The notes: generated by a model from the letters alone, not told the origin. Shown: positions 37,199 through 50,931, counted from the first letter of the stretch. The stretch is 64,000 nucleotides of DNA from Ophthalmolycus amberensis (GCA_024529925.1 JAFEUB010000064.1:1152001-1216000), one strand, 5' to 3'. Numbers and translations are program-made.

Positions 37199-37204
37199 AA
37201 TAAA
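37199..37204 (+). terminator. candidate gal3st3 poly(A) signal AATAAA
   Basis: First canonical AATAAA, 178 nt after the stop. Another, AATAAAGTTTGATTG, lies at 40769-40774 and could end a longer 3'UTR. Confidence 0.35.
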
Positions 37205-38525
37205 CGAGGGGAAAAGGAGGTAAAGGGGGTTAGACGTATCTGGACTTGAACTTGAATCTCTCCCCGCTCTGATCTGTGAAACAGCATCAGGGTTGGCAGA
37301 CACAAGGGCGGGAGAAATCTACACCGGGACTCGGCTCGATTGTACACCTCTGCACGCCCGACAACAGCGGATGGGAGAGGGTTTTAGGTGAAAGTGGTGC
37401 TTTGAAGCAAATCTGTTATGTGCGCCTGGGACTCAATAGGGAAGTGGCGATATCGGGGTCTATTGTGAGGCACAGAGTAGGCATTGTGTGTATCACACTG
37501 GTATAGTATCATGTTACTTGCTTTCATTCTCTGTTTCTACAGCCCTCTCTCGCTCTCTCTCCCTTACATATGCCACTTTAAATCCTTGAGAGAGACATAA
37601 TGACATTGAGGGATCAGCTGTCAGGCGTCCAAAGAGCCTCCTAAGAGGCCAGACAGACATTGAGATCACCTCCGACCATTACTACAACAGCACAATCAAC
37701 AACTCTTCTCTTCTTCTTCTTCTGCTCTCACAAAGCCTAAAGCAATGGAGGTTTAAAAAGGCCGTATACAGAGTGAAAGCCTAAAGACTGGATGCTCAGC
37801 TTGGCCAACCATTATAGCTATGACTCACACAGAAACTGAACACACACATCAAGCCTGTCTCTTCAGCTTTTCGACCTCTCTGGCTTCCTCCTATGCATCC
37901 ATCTCTCCATCCCTCATCCCCGCTGCTACCCTCTGGTCCGGCTCTGAAACCAAAGAGCAGCACTGACATCTTGTTTTCTTCAATCCCGGTTCATCTTTGA
38001 TTTCAGTCTCCCTCTGACCACCGGCTGAGATCGCATCTTGCAGCTTTCTAGACTTTCTAGGTTTCAGCATGTGGGGGTTTTGTCTTTCATCTTATTGCAA
38101 TAAGATCACCAGGCCTGCGTTATACTCGAAAGGCATGGATTTAGTAACCTACCAGCAACCCCACACTGCCCACACTGGCACAAACAATAAGGTAAAACAA
38201 CTTGACAGGACAAAGACTTGAGGCCTGTGGGTCGCGTTATTTGAATATTTAATCATCTCCCCTCACGGCGCTCCTCACGGCCCGTGTTCTTAGGTTACAT
38301 TTTCATTAAGAATACAAGGAGCGGACGAAAGCTGCTCATTCTTAACGCGAAAACACAGGAGAGCGAAGCGGAAGCATCGGTTGTGACTGGTGGTTTGGCT
38401 GTGATCTTAAAATATCACCACTTATCTCAGCTGTGATCCATTTTTAATCCATTCTGCTCATATTTAATGTGTCATTTATGTTATTTTATTCCTCCAGTGA
38501 TCAGCAGGACACTGCTGAGTAACTT

Positions 38526-38598
38526 GGGGGGGGGGGGGGGGGGGGGGAGGAAGGATGACTGCGTGTATTTCTGTGTGTGTGTGTGTATGTGTGTGTGT

Positions 38599-38629
<31 letters not shown>
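38526..38629. repeat. (G)22 run followed by a compound TG repeat
   Basis: G run at 38526-38547. A TG run interrupted by TATG is at about 38572-38629. Confidence 0.95.
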
Positions 38630-41600
38630 AGAGCCAGGAAGCGTCTCTCTCTGCTTCATGTTGTATTTTTCTCCCAAGGCCAGCCAAGTTGGCATGGCAA
38701 CAAAAGGAAATAATGTGCGTGCGGGTTATTAAAACTATGTATTATTTATTATCGGGGTTTTACAGAGTCCCATTACTGTATTTGAAATGCTTTTTTTCAT
38801 GAATACACTGGATAGAAAAGCTTCATATGCTCAGCGTACCACCTCTCAGGTGGAACAAGGCATGTGGCGGCGATATAAAATATGAATTCCACACATGTTT
38901 TACATAATGCAAAACTACAACGGCCACTTCTGAAAATCGCACATTGTAACAAGTGTCGTCGCTTGAAAATTCATCTTTCACTCGGCAGCGCTTAAGTGCT
39001 CAACCACACAAAGCTTTTGTGGTCGGAGTCTGTCGCACTGTAGGTTAGAATAATGACAAACACACAAACCGCTGCTGCTCTGACAGGAATACAAAGTGCA
39101 GCGGGTGGAAAGCCGACGTGAGTGAAGGATAAACAGCTTCATGAAGTGGCTGTGAATATTTGAATATTTGAATTCAAAGTGTGCTTATCTTACCGCAGAA
39201 CCTCAGCTTTGAAAGCTGGAGATGCACAGCAGATTTTTATTTATTTACAGGTTTTGAAATGTGTTCAGCTACGTGTAATATTCTTCAAGGTACATACACT
39301 GCAAAAACTCACTCAAAGGATGAAACTGGAGTTTTTCTGTATTTGTCATACAAATCCCACGAAAAGACAATCAATGTGAGTCCACCCTTCCTGTGGCACA
39401 CAGCTTCAAGTGTATTGGTTCTTGCTGTAAATCTTTAAAGAAAACACTCACAAAAATGTGTTTTTGTGTTTTTAAAAGGCTCAATAACTCTCTTAAACAG
39501 CTGGGCTCTAGTTTTTAGCAGCTGTGACTCAAACAGAAGAAATGGGGCATTTGTTTGGGACTGTTTTCAGCTGTGGATGAATACACATTTAATGCAACAA
39601 TGGCTGTTTCCAGCAGCAGGACGGTGTGTTTAGGATTGACTCAGAATAAACTACGGTGCCCCGGTTCGTCGTAATGATGGAACATGTAACCAAGTGCACC
39701 GCTGTGACACATTCATGTGTTTTTAATAGCTTTTTTGAGATTTTGGGATGGATTCAATGTTGGTTTTGGTCGATTCATGGGATTTGTTGATAACAGGATA
39801 AATACAGAATATCACCAGCCTTATACATTGAATCAGTTTGAATTCAGCTGCTACGTGTAAAAGAAAGCATTTTGGCTTCGAGTTAAAGTCCTGCTGTAAA
39901 ATAACAATAAAACACTGAATATGTGTTTGTTACTAATTAAGAATCGACGGAGATAATTTATGATAATTTATTTCAAAATGTCTATATTCATCTAAGTTTG
40001 TACGCCTTGGATCCCCAGACGCATTGGCACAACACTTGATTTTTAAGCTTACGGTTCAGGAAAGGAAAATAAATGCATTTCCTCCCATGTCTGTGTGTGA
40101 ATGGGAGCCAGCTGAAGAATATGTTGTTATTTTCCCTCAAATATTTATTCATGCCCCATCTCTCCGTGGCTGTGAATCTCTCTAAGTGCTGTTTTGATTG
40201 TACGAGTCGTCCGCCCGGCTCTTCTGCTTCTTGAGAGGGTTTCAGTAATGGTCATGCTGCCGCGTCGAAAATGTCTGTGATTTTTCTTTGAAAATAAGGA
40301 GCTGTGAAAAACAGAATGCTAAAATCTCACCATGTTCACATTAGCTGCTCCTTCTTTATTTTTTTTAAGAGCGACGTCGCAAAAGCTGGGTTGTTTTTCT
40401 CCGTTAAACTGGGAAATAAAACTTCTTCTTGTGGTGTCAGGTACATTTATCTGGACTCTGCTGAGCCATCTGCAGCATCTGCTGATGTTGCAGGAAAGTG
40501 AAAGAGACAGGTTCATTGACATCGGGTGAAAGTGGTACGCTCGCTGGTTATCTGACTGTATTTTCCATCATTGCCTCTTTTGATTTCCGTCTTCTGTTTA
40601 AGAACTTAACTGTGAGCTGTGAAGAACGAGACAGGTGGATATTTTTCCCCCTATTTTTGTGATTGGGCGCGAAGGTTTGGGTGGGTGACGGGGCTCTGAA
40701 CAAATGGCTAACGACAATCAGAGCTAGGGGCCCCGAAAGCTTTGTAATGATGGACGGTGAACGCGACGAATAAAGTTTGATTGATTTCAATTCATCTGCG
40801 AGTGGACCCGTTTTTTGTCTCTGCCATTTCTCTCCTCAATGCAGATTTATTCAGATATGCACTCACTTGAATTATTCAGTATATTAGAGCAATGCACACA
40901 CACACACACACACACGCTCTTCTTCAGCAGCGATACATAACACCCAGCGACAGTTGCTCAATTAAGATTCTGATTCTAAATGGTTTCTATTTCCCCGAAG
41001 ACTCAAAACCAGACTTTTCATCCTGCAATCAGTCGTTTGAAATGACCTCCATGCTAAATGAGGGAACAAATTGCTTTTCACAGGGACAAAAGCAAAATGC
41101 AAAGCAGTGTGTTTGATATGACTGTGATTGAGGCAATCATGATGCTGCGTCTTGTTTTTAAATGCAGAGAATATCACAAGGATTTTTGTCTGTCTGTCAT
41201 TATGGCCTGGTGTTGCCATAGTGGCGCCCGCTGGCCTCCGGACCAGCTGCCTCCGCACCTTTCTGTTTTTCCTCTCACGTCTTCGCTGCCTCTCTCTTTT
41301 CGTCGTCCTTACTTTTCACACAGTTGTAATCATAACAATCATTATAATAACTACAGTAGCTGAAAATAACACGACGACAACAGCAATAAAGCGGCAAAAA
41401 GAGAAAGAAAACAAACAAAACACTTGAAGTTTAATTTACTTTGTGTCATGTTTCTCTTGAAACAAACATGACTTTATGTATCTGTGAGTCTTAAGAGCAC
41501 AAAGGTGCGAATACGAAAACAATGAAGAGAAAATTTAAGATAAAATTGGTTCCCACTGCTCTTTCTTCCACACTGATATCTCTTCTTACCTGAGCACCTT

Positions 41601-41689
41601 GCATCTGTGACATGAAATTCACATAAGAATGCACGTAAATGCCTGGACTTTCATTCATTTAACATCGACTTGATCATTAGTTATTGACT

Positions 41690-42005
41690 TTTTAGCCCCG
41701 TTAGTGTCGTGGCTCTGGGGATGGCAATGTGGGGTCTGTCGGTCAGTCCGCTACTTTGGTCTAGACGGAAATATCTCAACAAATATTTAATCGATTGTCC
41801 TGACATTTGGTTCGCACATTCATGTCCCCCTAAAAAATGAATCCCTGATGTTTCCTCTGACGCCATGAGTCCAGTTTAAGACAAAATACCAGCGAAAATA
41901 ATGGCATTCCCATCCGCCACAGCTGCACTGTGTGTTTTGGGCTAATTGGCAAAATGTTAGCATCCTCGCGAGCTAAACTAAGATGGAGAACATTCTACCT
42001 GATTA
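41690..42005 (+). repeat. dispersed repeat family A, copy 4
   Basis: Contains GGTCTGTCGGTCAGTCCGC, AAATATCTCAACAAATATTT, CATTCATGTCCCCC and AAAATGTTAGCATCC. It has the 5' part (GGTCAGTCCGC) shared with copy 6. Confidence 0.7.
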
Positions 42006-43071
42006 GTCTGATCAGACTTGGCGTTATAATAGAAGTCTGAAAAGCAACGAACAAAGTTCCTTATTCAAGATAAGTAAACCCTAATTCAATAAAAATTCAT
42101 AGACGCCCATTTTTTTTCCGACCCCAATATGACAAGTTTGCATATTAAAGAAATGTAGAACAAGATTTGAAGTATTCATGTAGGTGTAATCGCTGTGTTG
42201 AGTTGTTTTGTGGTTGCCGTCCATCCTGCAGCACATGGACGAACCATTAGAGAGAAAGTGAACCCTCCCTACACAGAAAACAGCTAACAAGATTGTCAGA
42301 GAGAATAATAGGGTTGCCAACAAAAAGGCCACTCATCGGGATATCAGGCTACGTGCACTCACAGGATCACATTGAAATCCCTCACAACACGTAAACAAAC
42401 CCACTACTGTGCATCATGCACTCAAACGCATCAGATCTCTCGTTCATGCATAAATAGGCTCTCAAACACAAACAAACATATTCACCCGCGACGCCAAAAC
42501 AAATGAAATGCAACAAACACAAAAGAATGGATTTCGTTAATTCCATAACCGGCCGTTTATGTGTCGTGCACATGCTGTTCTGCGGAGCAATGTTCTAGGA
42601 TTAGGCCTTTGAAAGTGCACAAGTGGGTGAATGGCCGTAGCTTAACTCAAGTGCTTTGCCCTGATTGCACTGTGATTGGGCCTAAAATGTCAAGCGCCTT
42701 GTCATCACCGAGGAGGAGGAAGGGCATTCCAGCTCTGTGACTCACGTTGTTATCACGGAGGGAGTTTGGTCCACTTCGTGACTCTTTTGAGTCACTAAAC
42801 AGACTTTTTTTTTTCTTATTCACAAAGAACGTTGATGTTGCCTCTGGACATTAGACGACTTTTTGACAAGGACGTCACACACTGGGTTTGGCCCATAGCC
42901 CGTCTCCTCTTCAAGCCGCCTCCCACTGCAGAATGCCGGTGTTTATAGCTGCAGGATATGCTTCCATTCTCAGTCGTGACAATACCAAGAGCTGCTTGAG
43001 CACTTAAGGAAACCAATCGTCGTTGTTTAGTTTCACAGACGGGGCCTTTTGGCACCGATTGCAAGAGGTCA

Positions 43072-43430
43072 TTGTTTTTCAAAAACAATTTTCCTGTTAT
43101 TGAGCCAGTGGAATATATTTCAGACAATACCAGGAAGGACACATTTGTATACGTCCCCCATTTTAAGTTACTCAATCGAAATTATATTTTAGAAAAAGCA
43201 ATAATTGAAGAATCAATTACAACGCAGCCTGGTCATTTTAAAACCTTTCGTGACGGCTTATTCTTCAAATACAATCCTGTGTATTGGGTTATAGCCAATT
43301 TGCCTATCAAATATTGGTCATCTCTACAATCTATACATCATTGCAGTGCTGTGTAACAGTCATGATGTCAATGGCTATGGGAAAATGGCTATGTGAAAAT
43401 TCTTCAGCCACTTTAAACACCGTTTAAAAC
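43072..43430 (+). pseudogene. decayed ORF of a multicopy teleost (transposon-associated) family
   Basis: An open frame at 43072-43356 includes FVYVPHFKLLNR, QPGHFKTFRDGLFFKYN and VYWVIANLPIKYWSSLQSIH. From memory this resembles a protein found in many copies in fish genomes, with a middle section missing between the FFK and VYW blocks. After the stop a second frame reads GYVKILQPL, consistent with a frameshifted continuation. It has no start context, no splice signals and at least one stop plus a shift, so it is a fossil. The family name is not certain. Confidence 0.45.
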
Positions 43431-44396
43431 GTTAACCAATAATCCTCACCGTTTCCCTTGAAACATAAAGAGTGCAGTTTAGTTGAATGGGAACGTTATG
43501 GAGTCTAAAACTGATTTTCAAAAAGCCTTACATCCATTTCAAGTGATTTCCTGACATGCACTCATGAACTAAAATGAAACCATACCTGTCACTGATTCTT
43601 AAGTCTTAAATTCCTCTTCATATCATATAATGCGTCTCTTCATACTATTTTGAATGTCTACCTGTTATCAATCCCTCTTTCTATGCACCGCTTTAACATT
43701 TCAGCTTCAGCACCAGCAGGAGGAGGATGTGCGCAGCTCTTTCGTCACACTGTGTTGGCGACGGATGTTGCAGGCTAAATGTAGTCTTGTGAGTCACAGA
43801 GAGCAAGGAGGCACAGCAGCACCGAAGGTTTCCATGTATTTTTTTTTTGTTTTTTTTTTGCCTTTTGTGAGTCAGAGCGTGTTGGAACAATGCAGGCGCG
43901 CAGGTTGCCGGCTGTTAGAGCAGCTTATCCCCGATAATGTGCGCTCATCCCGTCTGCGAGTAACCACTCCTCTGGGCTCAGAGGTGGCACCGACATCGGA
44001 AATCTACCAGATGTTCCTCGCTTCTGCTCTCTCGTCTGCAGAGGAGGAATTTATAGTTTTACACGTCTTTCTCCAAAGACGTGTAAAAATGATATAATTG
44101 AAGTGAGTTAAACCTCAGCTGGTGAGAAATAAAAGCAAAAAGTCATAAACTTCTGATTGAAAAGAGGAGGTGAAGTTTTCTGACTCTTGGACTTCAGCCG
44201 AGCCACTCTGGTCTGCAGCTGTCTGGCTGAGCTGAATGTTGGTCATGAGGGAACATTTGACCCACTTCTTCTTTGCCATGCATGTACCAGGTACTAAACC
44301 CTGAAACAACTTAGATTATTACTCCTGTTCCATTGAAATATATATTTTTAAAAAGGCGTAAATGTGTGTTTCAGGGAAATCAAGAGAAATATGTGA

Positions 44397-44433
44397 AGAA
44401 ACTAGTGTTTCATTTGGTGAAACACTAGTTTCT
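44397..44433. repeat. perfect 16-bp inverted repeat, 5-bp loop
   Basis: AGAAACTAGTGTTTCA, loop TTTGG, then its exact reverse complement, followed 1 nt later by AATAAA. Confidence 0.93.
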
Positions 44434-44879
44434 CAATAAAAAAAATTAATTTTTACTGAAATCTAAGTCTTTGTCAGTAAGACAGTATAAGACAGGCTGG
44501 GCTCTGAGGCAATACAGCTGAAATCCCTAAAAGACAGACAAGGCTGAATATAGAAAGCTTGAATGTCACTGTTACAGCTGTGCTGTTGTCCCTTTCCCCT
44601 CTAGCTCTGCTCAGGTGTGCTGCATTGCTAAACGAGGTGCACCTGGCCGGGTCAGGTTAAAAGCTCCTGAGCCAGCAACAAGAAGAAAGAGCCCACTGGT
44701 TGTTGTCTTGTTCATGTTGATAAATCCCATGGATTTGATTGTCTTTAAGGTGTCTTCTGTGGTTGATTTTGGGTCAATATGGAGCGTTGTTTCCCCCCGA
44801 AAGGTCGCCCAAGTGTGGGGCGTAACAGACAAACTATCTGGCAATGAACAACAGCTTAAGGACTCGTGTGACAGCGTTC

Positions 44880-44970
44880 TCATCCCAACTCGCAACAAAC
44901 CCACTTAGTTAGATTTATGAAAAAACATGGTTGGGCTTAAAATAAGTCTGTAAACGAAGTAAAATGAAAC
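44880..44970 (-). repeat. dispersed repeat family B, copy 3
   Basis: Its reverse complement carries TATTTTAAGCCCAACCATG, identical to the copy at 30.8 kb, and AACTAAGTGGGTTTGTTGC, similar to the copy at 24.3 kb. It bridges the other two. Confidence 0.65.
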
Positions 44971-47900
44971 ACAAGAACAGAAAGCATTTGATCTAAAATA
45001 ACTCGACACTTTGGGACATGGACAGAGGTCTCCTGGTTGAAAGTCCTGTGTTTGTTTTGAAAGGAGTAATGAGCATTAAATGCAAAGTGTCACATCATCT
45101 CTGCTCTCTGGATCTGCAGAGAATTTCACGAAACTGGCCATGGATCATAACTGGACCGGACCAACACACCAACTGTTACCTCTGTCTATTAGGGGGAATG
45201 CAAAAGTGTTGCAAAGGAACGCGAAACTTCCCGCCGTGACTTAGACATCATAGAAAGGAAGACATTGTACAATGTTGGAGATGCTTGTTGGAGACAATAA
45301 TTCATTCATTCTGATTTGATTATGGATCATTTAGAGTTTCACAGAATTGTTCAACGTGGTCCTTTGGAAGCAGTAAACATTGCAATCATAAACGTTCGCC
45401 GTGGAGAAAAAGATGAATTCACATAATTCAAAATAACAACAAAGAACCTCATTTGCACAACACATGCAGCACAAAGTGCTTTATGAAAAGGGAAAATAGA
45501 TAAAGTGAACATAAAAAGAGCGAAAATAAGGTAGAAAATATTAATAAAACAAGACACAAAAAAAGATGAAATAGAATATAATACATAACATAAGATGGAA
45601 TATAAAACCCACTGGCACAGCAGCAGCCTCAGAAGGTCTCCATTCTCCATCAGTGGCTGGAGTTTTACATTTTTAAGACTCAAGACGCCTCGAGTGCACC
45701 CTCGACCGAACTCCATCGGTGTCTCGAAGTTTAAGCACCTCTCAAAGACATCGCGCAGAGTTATTTCATTTGTTAAAACTTTAATCTAAAACAAATGTCG
45801 TGCCCTCAGACCTGTCTGTCTCTGGACGTGGTGCAGCCCTTCACACAGATGTGGACGGATGAGTGAACGAAGGGATGGAGTGATTTGGGGATTAGAGGAG
45901 AGCCGAGTGGACTTCTGTCAGCTCTGATCGCCCACAGCCGGGACTGTGATCAAGTTTTGGCTGCGTTGTTGTTTCTGTTCACACGAGCCACTGAGGCGAT
46001 GGAGGTTAGGCCTCATTTCTGTGACCGACTTAATTAATTAGTCCCTCCCTCCCTCCCTCCCGCTCCAGTGTGTGTGTGTGTGTGTGTGTTTGGAATGTGG
46101 AGGCATGCCTGCAGGGAAAAAGAGAGGAACTAGATCGGCTCTGCATCAACATGAAACAGGCAAATACTTCAGCGACAAGAACGCACTCGCAAAGCCGTCG
46201 AAGGAAAACAGAGCTTCCCTGCACGCTTGTGCTTTGACTCACAGAGTGACACGCGCAGATCCATAAACGCCTTAATTAAACAAGATCACGGGGGCCTCGC
46301 CAGCGGCCCTGAGGCTTTGGAGACCTCATCGGGGATTCCGAAAGATCTTGTAGCGTGTGATCACGGGTCAGTCATGTTGTGTGACAACCACAACTTAAAA
46401 AGACAAGACAGCAAGTTGCGTCGTGTGAATTGTGCAGCGATCTGACGACCTTTGAAGGTTTGTTTAGCGTGAACTTGGCTTTAAAGTATCAAGAACCACA
46501 ACGCAAGCAGCGGAAAACTAAAAAGGGTAAAAAAAGACGATGTAAACTGATGATTGTGAAGGATGAGTTCCAGGGAGAAGATCAGAAACGAGAGGAAACA
46601 CATCTATCAAAATCATCCCCTTCTTTTTTAACTGTATCGACGAAAGATTACACTTTGATGCAGTTGCATCCCGCATTCACAGAATTATTAGAAAAACACA
46701 TTCAGAAAACACACACACACACACACAACCCCCTCGTCTTTACCCGCCTGCAGCGGTTCCGGCGGCGGCTGAATCCACCGCAGACCCACCTACGGCCCAG
46801 TTGTTTACCGAGACTCCCGTGATCCGCGGTTCAAATCCCGCCTCGTGCTTCCCCCTCTGCAGTGCACCGCCGCTCTGACCCCGCGCCCACACAGGAGCTG
46901 GTGATCTGGAATAAAACAAACACATGCTTTGTTCTCTGCAGAGTGAAGCCCCGCTCGATATCGAAAAGAGAGAGAGGTGGGGGGGGGAAGGAGTGGGAAC
47001 CTCCCGGGGACACTCAGAGGCTCGAAGCACGCATCGCCAATGTGTGTTTGTGTGCTGATATGATGTTCGTGAAGGCAAATGTACATTTTGAGGTCGAGGG
47101 AAATCTTGGGTTTTTATGCATGCAACGCATGTCTGAGTTCGTCTACAGCGAGCTGCCGCGGTTATGTGGCTGGTAGTGGAAGCGCCTCCATTAACTTTAG
47201 CTCCAAAACATCAAGCGGGAAAGCGAGATCACGTGCAGCTGCGAACTGAGTGCGTAGGCGTGCGCGTGCTACAAAGAGCATACGAGATGCCGCAGACAGA
47301 AGAGAACTTCTCTGTTCTTCGTCTAAAGCACCAGCAGGGAGATTGTTAGCAGCATGAGATATGCCAACTCGTCGGTGAACCATATTAGATGTGGTTTAAT
47401 GAACAGGATAACAGATTTGAGCCTTGTGAAGGAGACAGACGTGGAGAGGCATGAATAATACGACAATGATTGAGTTTGTTGTCGATCTCACCCACGTTTG
47501 TTTGTCGTTACTCCCTCCTTTAAATTGGACCCATTTTCGATGTACTCCTGGGTAATTTAAGGGTCTCTTCACACACGGATGAATGAGGTTCAAGCTGCTC
47601 AGCTCTTTACTTTTTTTAGCAGTGAAATTAGGTAATGAGTCGAGCAACCGCAGCAAAAAAATCGACATATTTCCGAGGGCTTCCTGCTGCGTCTAAAAAC
47701 TTTTCCCGCCCAGCGACTTCCTCGCCAAAACAACATTAGCGGCAGACCGAGTTGTGTGGGTTTTTTTCCCCTCATTATGTCAGCAGGTGACATTGATTGT
47801 TGCGTAACAGCCTGCGGGCAGAATGTTAAATTCTTCAGGGCTAAAGTGCCGACAAAACCCAGTCGGCCACCGACGCAGGTGTTTCCACTCATCTCGCTTG

Positions 47901-48083
47901 ATTCGACCTCTTCTGTAGGCGTGAACACGCTGTGGTTCATTAACTTCTGTACTCTCGTGGTGGCTCTGTTACACCTGGTAGGAGTGAGACAAATTATACC
48001 TTCAGCTTTCTTCATCAGTGCGGTCCGTCTGATGATTGATTTCCAGCGTAAATGCACCAAAATGAAATCCTCATTTTGTGGGC

Positions 48084-48102
48084 GGGGGGGGGGGGGGGGG
48101 GG
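48084..48102. repeat. (G)19 homopolymer
   Basis: Uninterrupted G run. Confidence 0.95.
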
Positions 48103-48409
48103 AAGGAAATATGAACAGGGACAGTTGCAAGCAGTTGGTCGGTCCACCGCTTTGGTCCTGATTAGAATACATGTCAACAACTATTTTTATTTGATTATTT
48201 ATTATTTACACCAGGTGGGGAGATCATGCGTTCCGACGCGTGTGCGTGAGTGTGTGTGTCCGTCTGTCCACGGCTGAACTTGCTTACTTCTGGATCCATC
48301 AGCCTGATATTTTTGGGAATATGTTAGATGGGAGAAGGAGACACACCTGGATCTGCATGTACTTTTCTGTCCATAATCCTAAACCACCTGCATGTTTTCA
48401 CTTATCGTG

Positions 48410-48680
48410 TAGCATATGTCAACATGGCCGAAAAAGTGATGACTTCCATGTGATGTACCTTAACGGCTTTGGTGATCCTCTGACTTTTCCTGCAGCGCCA
48501 CCTTCAGGTGAAAGTGTCAGTTTGTGCTAAAATGAGTTAACTTCCAAACCAATGACAAAAACAATGTTTAATGTTAAACACACTGTGGTGAACATGTTAA
48601 ACAATATCTGACAGCATGTTAGCATTGCTATTGTGTTCAGCATTTAGCTCTGTGAAGCTGACAAAGTACTTTAATTTTAA
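48410..48680 (+). repeat. dispersed repeat family A, copy 5 (diverged)
   Basis: Shares GCTTTGGTGATCCTCTGAC with copy 2, then GCGCCACCTTCAGG and a run of TTAGCA-type motifs as in copy 3. Confidence 0.55.
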
Positions 48681-50571
48681 AAGTAACAACTAAGTTCCTT
48701 TAAATCACAGCCTTTCTCATTCTTTGGTATTTCTCTCTTTGCATACACTGAGCATGCAGTTGCTCACCAACTGACTAATCGTGGAACGGAGCAGATTTAC
48801 ATGTTTTGTACGGTCTATGAGCACTTTACCTTGATTGATTCCACACTACGCCTACGGCCCCGGCATAGAAGACCTTTTTTGTTTTTGTGCCTTTTTTGCT
48901 ATAATAGGGTAACGAGACGGAGACAGCAGGCGGTGTCACTTTCATTAAACCTCACACAGACCTGTCTTCACCCGCAGATGAAAGAGCAGAAGAGGAAGAC
49001 GGGAGGATATTTGGAAGAGAAAAATGCAAATATTTAGCCATTTAGAAGGGATTCGGGGGATGTTTGTGCGTGGCAGTGGTGGGTGGTGAGGCTGGTGTGG
49101 GTTTGTGGGAGTGGGTTTTAATGGAAGGTTTCTTTTTTTCGTCTGTGTGTCTCTTCTCCCCAAGCGGTTGATGTCACTCAGTAGCCGAGCGGAGGAGCGT
49201 CTCCGGTTTCCCGAGCTCACAAAGAAAATAACGGCCCCTCTGTTGCACCAGAGGCCTGGTGGGCCTGACAGACCCCCACTGTTCCTCTTCTCCATCCCAC
49301 TTGTTCGCCCTTCACCCGCACTTAGTTTCTCTCGAATCCTCTGACAGAATTTCTGTTGCCAAAGATGCTCAAAAACTATTAAAAATGTTGGCAAAAAGAA
49401 AATCATCAAAGGACGACATTAGCAAAGATCAACGTGTAGATGCATCACCTTTTTCCCCTCGCACCATCTCTCGTCTTCTTCCCGGGATCTCTCTCTGACA
49501 CCTTCCGACTGAAGAATCATGATTCATGTGTTGCCGGCTGCGTGTGAGAGGAGGGGGGCTCGCTCTTCTGTGGCCTTGTTTCAATAATACAGCAGTCTCA
49601 AGCAGCCATCCATCATTCAGAGGACTCAACTCCTCTCTGCTCTTCGCCGATACTTCCTGAACTCAGCCCTGCAAAACTCAGCACGAAAACAACTCTCTTG
49701 TTTTCTACTGGTTTTCGCTGAAAACACACCGGTTTCACGTCGTTTGAAATGATTTTCACTTTGATTTTATGACCCCAAGCATCTACAAGTTGGTTTGTTT
49801 CTTGTTGCAGGAACATGCTCATCCCTGTGGTTTACAGTTAAGGCCTACTAGGCATGGATAAAGGGGACAAGGGGTTCAAGGGGCCCCAAAGACACTCTGT
49901 TAGCGGGGGCTTTAGGTAGCGTTAGGGGCCTTTTAGGCGTCTGTTCCTCTTTGATCAGCTCAGAAAATCAGATCAAGTGCAAATGAACTGCAGATTAAGA
50001 TTCTGATCTGAACAGCAACAGAGTGTTTGTTTATGTCATATTTAAAATCCAATTACACATTTTAAAGATTCTAGTTTTATTCATTTTTGAATACAAACAG
50101 ATAAATTCACTGTTTTCTTTGATGAACACACTGACTTGTTTCTCTTTTGAGTCTTTCTCTGTCATCTTCAGGATCCCAAAAGCATGAAACTTGATCCTCA
50201 GATAAAAGCACTTTATATCGGGTTATCGAACAGAGGGTGGGGTGAGGGTGGGGTGGGGGGGTCTTCACTGTCCGCCGTGGCCCCCGAAGGCGGGGGTCAT
50301 GGATTTAAAAAACAAATGAACGGTTACAAGAGGAGGGAGAAGAGGGGAGTAACCTGACCCCTCTGTGGCTTTGCATTCACATTAAAGAACTAGTCTCTGC
50401 TACTTTTACACCCCCACACCCCCAGACCCCCAGTCTGAACACACACACACACACGCACACACACACACTCCCCTGAAAGACAGCTTTCAGAATTGGATTA
50501 CCAGCTCTGAATGGGGTCGGTTCCCCTCCGCTGGGTTTCGTCTCCATCCCCTGCCGGGACTAGTGGTCCAT

Positions 50572-50578
50572 ACACACA

Positions 50579-50625
<47 letters not shown>

Positions 50626-50644
50626 GCACACACACACACTCACA
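50572..50644. repeat. long (CA)n microsatellite
   Basis: About 36 CA units with a GCGC interruption, one of the two longest in the window. Confidence 0.96.
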
Positions 50645-50859
50645 GCATGATGCGCTCTTTCTATCCGCATCCAAAGAGGGAGTCTTTGGGGAGAGACAAT
50701 AGCAGCACATGCATATATTTGGACATGTAATGAGGGCACATCCCACCAATTAAGGAGGACTGGTGTGTGTGTGTGTGTGTGTGTGTGTGAGCTTATCCCA
50801 GCTGCAGATGTGTCCTTGATGGCACAGAACTTGAATGTCAATATGACCCTACTGTGGGC

Positions 50860-50931
50860 GGGGGGGGGGGGGGGGGGGGGAGGGTCGGAGTCAAAGCTTC
50901 ATACCGTCTCTGGGGACTCCCTGAGCACTCG

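Larger units (their letters stand above)
37205..43071. other. non-coding interval 3' of gal3st3
   Basis: No exon recognised. It contains a compound TG repeat and G run near 38.5 kb, a (CA)n at about 40.89 kb and a family A repeat at 41.7 kb. Part of it may be gal3st3 3'UTR. Confidence 0.5.
43431..48083. other. non-coding interval
   Basis: No exon recognised. It contains the 44.4-kb hairpin and a family B copy. A CpG-rich stretch at about 46.74-47.05 kb contains one B-box-like site but no foldable tRNA. Confidence 0.5.

Noticed and set aside
46786..46862. tRNA-like site with B box GGTTCAAATCC (46828-46838) and a weak A box
   Set aside because: The T stem and acceptor stem do not pair, so it is not a functional tRNA; at most a SINE remnant.
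47599..48277. Overlapping 193-residue (minus) and 173-residue (plus) frames, the latter starting MSAGDIDCCVTACG like a THAP zinc finger
   Set aside because: The rest of the THAP pattern is absent and the frames run through a G homopolymer.
49140..49262. Exon-like stretch with a strong polypyrimidine acceptor and open frame
   Set aside because: No homology and only a weak donor; no partner exons on the plus strand.
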